This document shows, one piece after another, positions 15,386-24,072 of a stretch of DNA of 64,000 bases. This stretch comes from Bin52 sp965243345 (GTDB lineage Bacteria > Pseudomonadota > Alphaproteobacteria > Thalassobaculales > Thalassobaculaceae): the NCBI GenBank assembly GCA_965243345.1, contig CBDEUR010000003.1:744001-808000 (forward strand), given 5' to 3'. The notes under the pieces were generated by a model. That model had not been told where the DNA came from. It saw nothing but the letters and a program-made list of their open reading frames with translations, and made no database searches. Each line of letters begins with the position of its first letter. Position 1 is the stretch's first letter. Position numbers and translations under genes: made by a program.

Positions 15386-17500
15386 ATGACCACGCCCGTT
15401 TCCATTGCCAGACGTCCGCTTGCCCGGCTGCTGGATCCCCGCTCGGTTGCCGTTATCGGGGCTTCCGACAACCCGGCGCGCATCGGCGGACGCCCGCTCC
15501 ACTACCTGCTCAATGGCCGGTTCGAGGGTGATGTCCACGCGGTCAACGCGAACCGGAGCACCGTGCAGGGAGTGAGGGCCTATCCCTCCATCCTCGAGGT
15601 GCCCGGCGAGGTCGACGCGGTGATTGTCGCGGTTCCGGCGCAGGCCGTGGTCCAGACCATCACCGACTGCGCCGAGAAGGGTGTGGGGGCCGCCGTGATC
15701 TTCAGTTCCGGATTTGCCGAGCAGGATGAACAGGGAGCCGCCTGGCAGGCGGAGCTTACCGCGATCTCGGCGCGGACCGGGATCAGGCTGCTGGGGCCGA
15801 ATTGCCTCGGCGCATTCAACGCCCGCACCGACTGGCTGGCGACGTTTTCCACCAGTGTCGAACAGTATCCGGTCCAGCCCGGGCCGATCGCGATCGCGAG
15901 TCAGTCCGGCGCCTTCGGTAGCCACCTGTACACGGTGGCGGCCAAGCGCGGCGTGCGGTGCACCTACTGGGTGACCACCGGCAACGAGTGCGATATCGAG
16001 ATTTCCGAGTGCATCGCGTGGTATGCCGACGCACCCGACGTCGGCGTGATCGCGGTCTACGCCGAGGGCGTGCGCAACGGGCCGGGGCTTCGTGATGCGC
16101 TCGAGCGGGCCTATGCCGCCAACAAGCCGGTGATCTTCCAGAAGGTCGGGCGCAGCGGTGCCGGTGCCGAGGCCGCGGCGTCGCATACCGCTTCGCTCGC
16201 CGGTGCCGATGCTGTCTACGATGCGCTGTTCCGCCAGTACGGTGTCTGCCGGGTCGACTCGATCGAGGAACTGCTCGACATTGCCCTTGCCTGCCAGTCG
16301 GGTGCGATGCCGCGCGGCGACAAGCTCGGGATCATGACAATCTCCGGCGGCGCCGGTGTCCAGATGGCCGACACGGCCGAGGCATGCGGGCTTGATGTCG
16401 CGCCGATGCCGAGCGACCAGCAGGCGTACCTGAAGGAACTGATTCCGTTCGCCGGAGTGCGCAACCCGGTAGACATCACCGCCCAGGCACTGAATGACAT
16501 GAGCCTGATCGGCAAGTTCATGCGAAGCATGATGGACGAAGGCGGTTACGACGCCGTGGTGGCGTTCTTCACCGTGGTTGCCGGTTCGCGAATGGTCTCC
16601 GAAAGGTTGATCGAGACCCTCCGGGACATCCGCGAGGAATATGCCCGCGCGCCGATGGTGCTTTCGATCGTGGCACCTGATGACGTGGTGCGTGCCTACG
16701 AGGACGCCGGCTACACCATCCTCGAGGATCCGGCGCGCGCTGTCCGGGCAGCCGCGGCGATGGTGCATTTCGGCACCGCGTTCGAACGCGGTGCCGGGGC
16801 CGCGCCGCCGTCTCTGCCGTCGGCCGCCCTCGGGATTCCTGATCGCACCGTGGACGAGGACGAGGCCCGCCGCATCCTGGCCTCGGCCGGAGTGCCGATG
16901 GCCGCGAGCAGGCTTGCAACCACGCCGGGGGAGGCTGCGGACGCGTGGAGCGCGATCGGCGGACCGGTGGCGATGAAGATCGTCTCGCCGGACATCCTGC
17001 ACAAGACAGAGATCGGCGCTGTCAGGCTCGACGTGAACTCGGCGGCGGAGGCGGCAGAGGCTCACTTGGAGATCACCGGCGCGGCGCGTCACCACCATCC
17101 GGATGCGCGGATCACGGGGGTCAATCTCTCGGAGATGGTCACCGGCGGGGTGGAGACCGTGCTCGGCGTGATCAGCGACCCGGTGTTCGGGCCTGCGGTG
17201 ATGTTCGGCCTCGGCGGCGTGTTCGTCGAGGTCCTTGGCGACGTGACCTTCCGGATCGCTCCCTTCGGGATCGACGAGGCCCACCGCATGATTCGCGAAA
17301 TCCGCGGATTCAGGATGCTCGAGGGGGTGCGCGGCCAGCCTCCGTGCGACATCGATGCGCTCGCCCGTACCCTGGTCAATCTGTCGGTGTTCGCCGCCGC
17401 CAATGCCGGCCGGTTCTCGAGCATCGACGTCAACCCGTGCATCGTGCTGCCCGAAGGGCAGGGGGTAGCCGGTGTCGACGCGCTGATCGTGCCATCCTGA
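15386..17500 (+). CDS. NDP-forming acyl-CoA synthetase (acetate-CoA ligase, ADP-forming, fused subunits)
   Basis: A protein of 704 residues that interconverts an acyl-CoA and free acid with ADP/ATP. The N-terminal CoA-binding Rossmann domain opens LLDPRSVAVIGASDNPARIGG. The succinyl-CoA-synthetase-like flavodoxin part has LLGPNCLGAFN and IASQSGAFGS, and the phospho-His region is AAASHTASLAGAD. The C-terminal ATP-grasp domain has VAMKIVSPDILHKTEIGAV, MVTGGVETVLGV and SSIDVNPCIVLPEG. All segments of the fused alpha-beta ACD-type enzyme are present in order. Start ATG 15386 follows CCGGAGAG; the open frame extends upstream to 15191 without a good start. Family members in bacteria act on short or branched acids, 4-hydroxybutyrate or feruloyl-type acids; the substrate here is unknown. 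It probably forms an operon with the cyclase-like gene. Confidence 0.93.
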   Translation: MTTPVSIARRPLARLLDPRSVAVIGASDNPARIGGRPLHYLLNGRFEGDVHAVNANRSTVQGVRAYPSILEVPGEVDAVIVAVPAQAVVQTITDCAEKGVGAAVIFSSGFAEQDEQGAAWQAELTAISARTGIRLLGPNCLGAFNARTDWLATFSTSVEQYPVQPGPIAIASQSGAFGSHLYTVAAKRGVRCTYWVTTGNECDIEISECIAWYADAPDVGVIAVYAEGVRNGPGLRDALERAYAANKPVIFQKVGRSGAGAEAAASHTASLAGADAVYDALFRQYGVCRVDSIEELLDIALACQSGAMPRGDKLGIMTISGGAGVQMADTAEACGLDVAPMPSDQQAYLKELIPFAGVRNPVDITAQALNDMSLIGKFMRSMMDEGGYDAVVAFFTVVAGSRMVSERLIETLRDIREEYARAPMVLSIVAPDDVVRAYEDAGYTILEDPARAVRAAAAMVHFGTAFERGAGAAPPSLPSAALGIPDRTVDEDEARRILASAGVPMAASRLATTPGEAADAWSAIGGPVAMKIVSPDILHKTEIGAVRLDVNSAAEAAEAHLEITGAARHHHPDARITGVNLSEMVTGGVETVLGVISDPVFGPAVMFGLGGVFVEVLGDVTFRIAPFGIDEAHRMIREIRGFRMLEGVRGQPPCDIDALARTLVNLSVFAAANAGRFSSIDVNPCIVLPEGQGVAGVDALIVPS

Positions 17501-17822
17501 GCGGCCACGACCGGGGTTGCCCGGCCGTGCTGACAGTCACGATGGCTACGGACAGGGAATGAGGACGGTATAGCTGCCGGGCCCGGTCGCAGCTGCCCAT
17601 TCCCCGGTCCAGCCCTTTGGATTGGCTGGCCAACAGCCTGGGCGCCACGGCAAGGTTGCGCCGGAGGAGCTGGAGGCCTGCAGGGCCGTTCCAATCGATC
17701 TCGAGCCGTTTGGGGTCTTGATCTTCGCCATCGACTGCGAGCGCCAGTTGGCAGTGCCGGAACATCTCCCCGCTCGGGACTGGCGCCCGTCGGCTTGGGT
17801 GCAATAGTGTTGCACTATTAAA
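17501..17822. other. Intergenic region before the IS4 element; no clear gene
   Basis: About 320 bases. Minus-strand frames contain fragments such as KRLEIDWNGPAGLQLL and GWTGEWAAATGPGSY that look more protein-like than background, but they sit in different frames and match nothing I recognise. They could be the remains of a gene disrupted when the adjacent IS4 element arrived. The end of the region (17804-17820) contains AATAGTG, a 3-base loop and CACTATT. Confidence 0.35.
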
Positions 17823-19262
17823 ATGTGGTCGCATGGTGTGGTCGGTGTCACGGGATGTGGGGTTTTCGGGATGGCCCGCACGCCGGCTTCGCTGCCCGGA
17901 GGGTTGCGCCTTTCGGACTACCTGAGCGTCGGGGTGATTGCGCGTGTGTTTCCGCTCGCTGCGGTCCGTGAGGCCCTTCGCCGCACGGAACGCGAGAGCG
18001 TCCGCCGCCGGTCGTTGCCGGCCGAGGTCATGATGTACTACGTGATCATGATGCCGCTGTTCCGCCAGGCGTCGACGCGGGAGGTGCTGCGCTGCCTGAT
18101 GGAGGGGTTGCGGTGGGTATCGCCGGAGCTTCTGGTGCGGGTGTCGGGCAAGTCGTCGATCTCCCGGGCGCGGAGCCGGCTGGGCCCACAGCCATTTGCG
18201 GCGTTGCGCGAGGCGTGCGTACGGCCGCTGGCGGCGCCGTCGACGCCCGGCGCCTGGTACCGGGACCGTCGTCTGGTGGCGGTCGACGGGTCGAGCCTGT
18301 CGGTTCCGGACGAGGAGGCGAACCGTCGGCACTTCGGTCTGCCCGGCGCATCGCGCGGGCAGGCCGGGTATCCGAAGCTTCGGTTGTCGGTGCTCATGGA
18401 ACTCGGCACCCGGGCACCGCTGGCCTGGTGCGGCGGCCCGTGGTCGGAATCGGAGATGGAACAGGCGGAACGACTGGTGCCGCATCTCGAGCCCGGCATG
18501 CTGATGCTTGCCGACCGCTACTACGGCGGCTTTCCGTTATGGTCACAGGCTCAGGACCGCGGCGCCGACCTCCTCTGGCGGGTCAAGTCGAACCAGGCCT
18601 TTCCCGTGCGCGGGAGCTTCCCCGACGGCTCCTGGTCCAGCGTCATCAACGGCAGTGGCCGGGACCGCCGCCGGCTCCGCGGCCGCCGTGCGGTGCGGGT
18701 GGTGCGCTACCAGATGCCCGGCAGCGAGGAGCCCTTCACCCTGATCACCACGCTGCTCGATCCGGAGCAGGCGCCGGCGGCCGAACTCGCCGCGCTCTAT
18801 CACGAGCGCCGGGAGATCGAGACCGCATACGACGAGGTCAAGACCCACATGCTGGGACCCGGGGCCCTGCTGCGCAGCAAGACCCCGGAACTCGTGCTGC
18901 AGGAACTCGACGGTCTGGTGCTGGCCCACTACGCCGTGCGCTGCCTGATCCACGAGGCCGCCGCCAGCGCAGGACAGGATCCGGACCGATTATCCTTCCT
19001 CCATGCCGTCAACGTCGTGCGCCGCCGGATCATTCATCCCGGCGCTTTCCCCCCCCACGGCTGACGGGTCCGAGCGCTGAGGGCGCCATCCTCGACGAGA
19101 TCCTCGAAAAACAGGTGGTCTCCAGCCGGGGACAGGCCAGGCCCCGGGGCGTCAAGCGCAAGACGGGCAACGACCCGCTTCGCGTCCGCGGTCCCCTGTC
19201 ACGCAAGGCCCACCGATGGGTCCCTGAACCCTGTCCGATTTCCCATCAAGGCAACTGTATTG
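17802..19262. mobile_element. IS4-family insertion sequence (degraded)
   Basis: The element is defined by the IS4 transposase at 17823-19064. Tentative imperfect terminal inverted repeats are CAATAGTGTTGC (17802-17813) and GCAACTGTATTG (19251-19262), matching at 10 of 12 positions and giving an element of about 1.46 kb, a normal IS4-group length. I see no clear target-site duplication. The transposase is frameshifted near its C-terminus, and the continuation frame runs past the proposed right end, so the right boundary is weak. The element lies next to an N-terminally short corC, so it may have caused or accompanied a rearrangement. Confidence 0.45.
17823..19064 (+). CDS. IS4-family transposase (C-terminus lost by frameshift)
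   Basis: DDE transposase. LRLSDYLSVGVIARVFP and the following helices match the IS4 N-terminal domain. The catalytic acids are in LVAVDGSSLSVPD, MLMLADRYYGG and the YREK signature YHERREIETAYDEVK, which has the exact Y-x2-R-x3-E-x6-K spacing. The frame stops at 413 residues just after a C8 run (19049-19056). One more C would continue through LTGPSAEGAILDEILE and SSRGQARPRGVKRK, the basic tail normally seen in this group. So either the copy is inactive or the run is mis-sequenced. ATG 17823 is 9 bases beyond the left inverted repeat; ATG 17871 (MARTPASLPGG) is an alternative start. Confidence 0.9.
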   Translation: MWSHGVVGVTGCGVFGMARTPASLPGGLRLSDYLSVGVIARVFPLAAVREALRRTERESVRRRSLPAEVMMYYVIMMPLFRQASTREVLRCLMEGLRWVSPELLVRVSGKSSISRARSRLGPQPFAALREACVRPLAAPSTPGAWYRDRRLVAVDGSSLSVPDEEANRRHFGLPGASRGQAGYPKLRLSVLMELGTRAPLAWCGGPWSESEMEQAERLVPHLEPGMLMLADRYYGGFPLWSQAQDRGADLLWRVKSNQAFPVRGSFPDGSWSSVINGSGRDRRRLRGRRAVRVVRYQMPGSEEPFTLITTLLDPEQAPAAELAALYHERREIETAYDEVKTHMLGPGALLRSKTPELVLQELDGLVLAHYAVRCLIHEAAASAGQDPDRLSFLHAVNVVRRRIIHPGAFPPHG

Positions 19263-20027
19263 GGCCTGAGCGGGTGTTCACCGGGGAGCGTGTTTCCAGT
19301 GCGTCTGCCATTCCCGCTTCTTCGGCCCCGAGGTTCACTGCGCCGCCAATGGACCACGGCGGCACCCGACAGGACGACACCGGGTGATGGCCGGCTGGGC
19401 TCCGGCGGCTCTGTACGTCCGGCTGACTCCGGGCTCCGCCTGGCGCCATCGAAGAGATCCACACGCAACGAGGTCCAGGGGTCGATGGTCTGGTGCGACA
19501 GAAGGCGGGAGGTTCTGGCCCTCGGACTGTCGGCACCAAATCCGCGTCTCACGTGTCGTGCCGTTCAGCTTTCTTTGCTTCCACTCGTGGTCGGTCAGCA
19601 ATACAGCGCGCCGTCTGCGTTTTCCCTCGGGGCCCCTCATTGACCTCCGTCCCTTTCCTGTCGACAGCGATACAATCGGGACCTCTTGTCGTACTTCTGG
19701 ATTCACTGTCGCATATGCATCTCCGTAGCAGGAAATCCCGATATCCTCGATGCCATGCCCAGCAAGAAATCTCCAATGTACGTCGATCATTGAGTCCTCG
19801 ATTCCAGTTCCCGAATTTTCACGAAACTCATCCATTTCTGTTGATCATTGTCACTGCCAAACAAGGCCATTGCCCTTGACAGCCTCCCGAATGCGGTGCA
19901 GGTTAAGCCTTCCATGAGAGACAGGTAACGCTCTGCAAATAGTTGAGATCTTCCGACCGAACAGTCGTTCGGTTATACCGAGGACGCAACGCCTGTCGAC
20001 CCGCCCGAACGGGGCCTGCCGGAAAAT
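19263..20027. other. Low-GC region between IS4 element and corC; no convincing gene
   Basis: About 765 bases. Roughly 19540-19960 is visibly lower in G+C than the rest of the window. A minus-strand frame (start near 19787, MIDVHWRFLAGHGIED) is open for tens of codons but is not recognised and has no ribosome binding site. The base composition suggests imported or decaying DNA. In related bacteria ybeY would lie upstream of corC; I find no ybeY here. Confidence 0.4.
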
Positions 20028-20717
20028 GTGCGCAAGCTTCGCCGCATGACGATCGAAGATGTGATGGTGTCGCGGGCGGACAGTGTCGCCCTCTCCGCCA
20101 CTGCGCCGCTGGAGGAAGTTGTCGCGGCGGTCGAGCACTCGCGCCATGCGCACCTGCCGGTACTCGAGAAGCACCTCGACCGGATCGTTGTCATGATCCG
20201 TGTGAAGGACGTGCCGGCCCGTATCGGCGAGCCGAACACGCCCGCGCTGAAGGCCCTCGCGCGCGAAGTCCTGTTCGTCTCGCCGGCGATGCCGGTCCTG
20301 GACCTGCTGCTCGAAACGCGGCTCAAGCGTACGCGGATGGCCCTGATCGTGGACGGGTTCGGCGGAAGAGACGGTCTCGCCACAATCGGGGACCCTGTCG
20401 AGGAAATCGTCGGCGATATCGAGGACGAGCACCATATCGCCGAGCCGCCGCACCTGGAGGCGCGGCCCGACGGCCCGCTGGTGGCGGACGCCGGGACAAC
20501 GCTGGGGGACTTCAATGCCGCTGACGGCGACGTCCTGACGGACGACGAGCGCGAGGACCGCGACACCCTGGGCGGACTCGGCTTCAACCTTCTCGGGCGC
20601 GTTCCGAGCCGCGGCGAACTGGTGTCGCATCCGTCGGGCCTGGAATCCGAAGTGCTGGACGGCGACCCGCGCCGGCTGAAGCGGCTCAGGCCGCGCAATC
20701 CGCCGGCGGACGAATGA
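20028..20717 (+). CDS. corC: CorC/HlyC-family CBS-domain protein, short at the N-terminus and divergent
   Basis: A 229-residue protein with a CBS pair (IEDVMVSRADSVAL ... HAHLPVLE; VLFVSPAMPVLDLLLETR) and a C-terminal CorC_HlyC transporter-associated domain (DTLGGLGFNLLGRVPSRGEL, GLESEVLDGDPRRLKRLR). CorC-like proteins take part in Mg/Co homeostasis or membrane maintenance. The usual N-terminal 50-70 residues are absent: upstream the frame has no ATG and meets a stop at 19944, so I use GTG 20028. Conserved positions are changed: the family's DEYGGTDGLVTIEDLVEEI-type segment reads DGFGGRDGLATIGDPVEEI. The ATGA overlap with lnt preserves the usual corC-lnt coupling. Together with the neighbouring IS4 element this suggests a truncated, relaxed copy; a functional short form cannot be excluded. 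Confidence 0.8.
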   Translation: MRKLRRMTIEDVMVSRADSVALSATAPLEEVVAAVEHSRHAHLPVLEKHLDRIVVMIRVKDVPARIGEPNTPALKALAREVLFVSPAMPVLDLLLETRLKRTRMALIVDGFGGRDGLATIGDPVEEIVGDIEDEHHIAEPPHLEARPDGPLVADAGTTLGDFNAADGDVLTDDEREDRDTLGGLGFNLLGRVPSRGELVSHPSGLESEVLDGDPRRLKRLRPRNPPADE

Positions 20718-22213
20718 GGACGCGGCTCGCCGGGCTGGCGGGCCGGAAACGGCTACTGGCCGCGGCAGCCGCAGGCATTGGAGCCACATGCGCCATGCCG
20801 CCTGTGGGCGCGACGCCGGCCCTGGCCGCGGGCCTTGTAGCGCTTGCATGGCTGCTCGACGGGACGGCGCGGTTCCGGGACGCTTTCCTGACGGTATTCG
20901 CTTTTGCGTTCGGGTTCTTCACCGCCGGTCTCTACTGGGTGGCCGGCGCCTTCTTCGTCGTCGGCGGCGCAACGGCGGTCGGCGGGCCGGCAGCTGTTCT
21001 GGGCCTGGCGTCGCTGCTTGCCTTCTGCCTGGCTCTTCCCGGCGCGCTGGCGCATCGGCTGACGCGGCCGGGAATCGGACGGGCGCTGGCGCTGGCGGCC
21101 GCGCTCGGCCTCGGCGACTGGCTGCGCGGCCATCTGCTCACCGGCTTTCCCTGGAACCTGTTCGGTTTCGCCTGGCTGCATGTTCCCGCCGTCGAGCAGG
21201 CGGCCGCAGTCGTCGGCATTTACGGGGTCGGGCTGGCGACGCTTGCCGTCTGCCTTCTGCTGTCCGTGCCCGACCGGCGGGCATGGACGGCGGCCGCTCT
21301 CGCGGTTGCGGCGATGTTCGCCTACGGAGAGTTGCGTCTCGGCGGCGCCCCTCCGACCGAGGCTGCAGCTGGACCGCTTCTGCGCCTCGTTCAGCCGAAT
21401 ATCCCGCAATCCGAGAAGTGGCGGCGCGAGGACGCCGCCGCCCACCTGCAGCGCCTGGAGCGCCTTTCATCCGCAGGTCCCCTGCCGGACGCCGTGGTCT
21501 GGCCCGAAACGGCCGTCGCCCGGCTGCTGCAATCCGGCTCACCGCTTGTCGAGGTGCTGGGAAAGAGCGTTGAGAGTCGCCGGGGCCTGATTTCCGGTGC
21601 GCCCTGGCGGGAGGACGGGCGGTACTACAACAGCATCCTCGCGATAGACCGGGAGGGCCGTCTGCGAGGACGCCACGACAAGGCGCATCTGGTGCCCTTC
21701 GGCGAATATGTGCCGCTGCGCAGCCTGTTGGGCGCGGCGAAGCTGACGGCCGGGGACAAGGACTTCTCCGCGGGGCCGGGCCCCTCGACGCTTGTCCTTC
21801 CAGGCATTCCGCCGTTCGGCGCGCTGATCTGCTTCGAGGTGATCTTTCCGGGCGATGTCGTCGCAGCCGATGACCCGCCGGAATGGCTGCTGAACCTGAC
21901 CAACGATGCCTGGTTCGGCGAAACGGCGGGACCGCACCAGCATTTCGAGATCGCTCGCATGCGCGCCATCGAGACGGGCCTGCCGGTCCTGCGCGTCGCC
22001 AATACCGGCATCACCGGCGCGGTGGACGGCTATGGGCGGCGGCTCGGCAGGCTCGAACTTGGAAACACCGGCAGCCTCGACATCCGACTGCCTGCCCCGC
22101 TCGCGGAAACCACCGCCGGTCGACTCGGCGACCTGTCCTTCTTCGCGGGCGTCGCTCTGCTCCTGGCATTCGCCGCATGGCACCGGCGGGCCGCGCGGCG
22201 CGAACGCAACTGA
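20714..22213 (+). CDS. lnt: Apolipoprotein N-acyltransferase
   Basis: Inner-membrane enzyme that adds the third acyl chain to the N-terminal Cys of lipoproteins. The 499-residue length is typical. Residues 1-215 form several hydrophobic helices including GFPWNLFGFAW. A periplasmic carbon-nitrogen hydrolase domain follows with the catalytic Glu in AVVWPETA, Lys in RGRHDKAHLVPFGEYVP and Cys in LICFEVIFPG, then NLTNDAWFGETAGPHQH, and a final helix before a basic tail. The ATG overlaps the corC stop (ATGA), indicating translational coupling. Confidence 0.96.
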   Translation: MRTRLAGLAGRKRLLAAAAAGIGATCAMPPVGATPALAAGLVALAWLLDGTARFRDAFLTVFAFAFGFFTAGLYWVAGAFFVVGGATAVGGPAAVLGLASLLAFCLALPGALAHRLTRPGIGRALALAAALGLGDWLRGHLLTGFPWNLFGFAWLHVPAVEQAAAVVGIYGVGLATLAVCLLLSVPDRRAWTAAALAVAAMFAYGELRLGGAPPTEAAAGPLLRLVQPNIPQSEKWRREDAAAHLQRLERLSSAGPLPDAVVWPETAVARLLQSGSPLVEVLGKSVESRRGLISGAPWREDGRYYNSILAIDREGRLRGRHDKAHLVPFGEYVPLRSLLGAAKLTAGDKDFSAGPGPSTLVLPGIPPFGALICFEVIFPGDVVAADDPPEWLLNLTNDAWFGETAGPHQHFEIARMRAIETGLPVLRVANTGITGAVDGYGRRLGRLELGNTGSLDIRLPAPLAETTAGRLGDLSFFAGVALLLAFAAWHRRAARRERN

Positions 22214-22385
22214 TGCCCCCGGCCGCCGCTGTTCACTTGTAGTAACCGGGAACCTGATTAGTAGTACCGGTCTGTATTTGGAACCTACATGATTCTTGCG
22301 GGCGAAATCCTCGTTTGCTCCTGTTTCCCTGGGCGGATATCTGCGACAGACTGAAATTAAGGGCTGGCGAAAGCGGAGCACTGCG

Positions 22386-22886
22386 ATGGAATGTACCCGA
22401 TCGTCAGTATTCCGGTTTTCTGGTCGGAATTTGCATCAGGTCAGCATTACCGGTTGTCTTGTCGTCCTGCTGTCGGCTGTGGCAGCGGTCCCGGCTTCGT
22501 CCATGTCGAGTTTCGTCGACGAGGTCCGCCCCTCGATAGATTCGGTGTCGGTCCAGAGTTGCAGCGCAAGGCAATTGAACGTTTCCTATACCGTGAGTGG
22601 CGAAGACCCGCAACTTGCGGGCAGGCGCACCGGGTACTGCCTGAAGCTGAGGGTCCTTGCAAGGGTACACGTAGGCACAGGTTGGGAATACAGGACCCAT
22701 ACGGACAGGGAGGAATGTCTGAGCACGGGGGCATATCCGGTGCTGGACTACGGATGGTTCGGGTACGCCGAGATTGAGGCGCTTGTGAGGATCCGCTACG
22801 AGGGCACCGAGGGCGACGTCCATTACTCCGGCTGGTCGGATCAACATACGGAGGCCGGTGTCCAGATGAATACGAACTTCTGCTGA
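22386..22886 (+). CDS. Hypothetical secreted protein
   Basis: 166 residues from ATG 22386, which has GGAG about eight bases upstream; the open frame extends further back but without a good start. After a basic segment comes a hydrophobic stretch (VSITGCLVVLLSAVAAVPASS) that looks like a signal peptide with an Ala/Ser cleavage region. The mature part has several cysteines, alternating beta-like segments (LNVSYTVSGEDP, AEIEALVRIRYEG) and WSDQH, reminiscent of an immunoglobulin or fibronectin-like fold. I do not recognise a family. G+C content is lower than the neighbours, which may mean recent acquisition. Confidence 0.6.
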   Translation: MECTRSSVFRFSGRNLHQVSITGCLVVLLSAVAAVPASSMSSFVDEVRPSIDSVSVQSCSARQLNVSYTVSGEDPQLAGRRTGYCLKLRVLARVHVGTGWEYRTHTDREECLSTGAYPVLDYGWFGYAEIEALVRIRYEGTEGDVHYSGWSDQHTEAGVQMNTNFC

Positions 22887-23069
22887 CAGGATCGGCGCCT
22901 CGCCTCGTTCCCTGCAGTGCGCGCAGCCAGGCGCTACCAGCCTGCGTTCCTGTCATGTCCTGGTGCCGACATCGGTGGCCCGATGCATGGCTGCAGTTTC
23001 GCCGGGCGCGGCACGGGCGCCGGCAAGCGCGGTTATCAGGCAGCCTGAATCCCGACAGCGGGGCTGGCG

Positions 23070-24053
23070 TCAGTACCAGACGGCCTTGTCGACAATGTTC
23101 TCAAGCGCGTCGAGCGGTTCTCCGGCAACGAACCGGCGCGCGTTGGCGACCAGGATGCGATAGCGCCGCTCGGCCAGGTCTTCCGCGTCGGCGACCGCGA
23201 TGTGCGGCGTCAGGATCACGTTCTCCATTGACCAGAGCGGGTGGCCGTCGGGCAGGGGTTCGATCTCGAACACGTCAAGACCGGCGCCGGCAATGGTTCC
23301 GTTGGCAAGTGCTTCCACCAGGTCATCGAGGCTGGTGGTCATGCCCCGGCCTATGTTGATGAAATACGCGGTGGGCTTCATGTGCGCGAAGCGCTCCGCG
23401 TTCCACATGAGTTCCGTTTCGGGAGTGTGCGGAACCGTCGTGACGACGAAGTCGGCTTCCGGGAGAACCTGGTCGAGATGCGCGGGCGGGTGCATCTCGC
23501 CCGGGCAGTCATGCTCGCGCCTCGCGTCGATGCCGATGATCCGCGCGCCCATGGCCGCGCACAGCCGCGCGGTCTCCGCCCCGATGCCGCCGACACCGTG
23601 AATCAGCACGGTCGAGTTCACGATGTTGCGGTAGCCGCGCCTGCGCGCGTCCCTGGTCCATCGCCCCTTCCGCTGAGCGTCCATCCAGTAGGGCAGGCCG
23701 CGCGAGAGCGCGAGCATGAACATGAGGATGTGGTGGGCGATGTGGTCGGAATAGATCCCGCGCAGGTTGGTGATGACCACCGGATGGTCGATCAGCTCCT
23801 GGTGATAGTACCCGGCAAAGGGTGCGGCGAACGGGCATTGCAGCCAGCGTATCCGCTTGGCCGCCGGCATCGCATCGGGCGGGATCCAGCCGAGTGCCGC
23901 ATCGGCACGCTCCAGCACGGCGGGAACCTCGGCCTCGGTCCCGGCACAGGCGACCTCGAGCCCGGGCACGTCCTCGCGCAGCCGGTCCGCGATCGCGGGG
24001 ACATCGTCGGCAAACGGGGGCAGGATCGCGAAGACCAGCCGGTTGTCGCTCAT
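23070..24053 (-). CDS. D-2-hydroxyacid dehydrogenase (NAD(P)-dependent)
   Basis: 327 residues of the D-isomer 2-hydroxyacid dehydrogenase family. The nucleotide-binding loop is HGVGGIGAETARL. The catalytic triad lies in INIGRG (Arg), DVFEIEPLP (Glu) and LTPHIA (His). NLRGIYSDHIAHHIL matches the segment before the NAD domain. It is the last gene of a minus-strand operon: 19 bases after the CoA-transferase B subunit. It probably reduces or oxidises a 2-keto/2-hydroxy acid produced or used by that pathway; the substrate is unknown. Confidence 0.93.
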   Translation of the reverse strand: MSDNRLVFAILPPFADDVPAIADRLREDVPGLEVACAGTEAEVPAVLERADAALGWIPPDAMPAAKRIRWLQCPFAAPFAGYYHQELIDHPVVITNLRGIYSDHIAHHILMFMLALSRGLPYWMDAQRKGRWTRDARRRGYRNIVNSTVLIHGVGGIGAETARLCAAMGARIIGIDARREHDCPGEMHPPAHLDQVLPEADFVVTTVPHTPETELMWNAERFAHMKPTAYFINIGRGMTTSLDDLVEALANGTIAGAGLDVFEIEPLPDGHPLWSMENVILTPHIAVADAEDLAERRYRILVANARRFVAGEPLDALENIVDKAVWY

Positions 24054-24072
24054 CGGTCGCCTCGCTCCGGTG

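Noticed and set aside
17546..17881. 111-codon minus-strand frame before the IS4 transposase
   Set aside because: Some protein-like segments, but they are split between frames and match no family I know. It overlaps the transposase start, so it is listed only as a possible relic.
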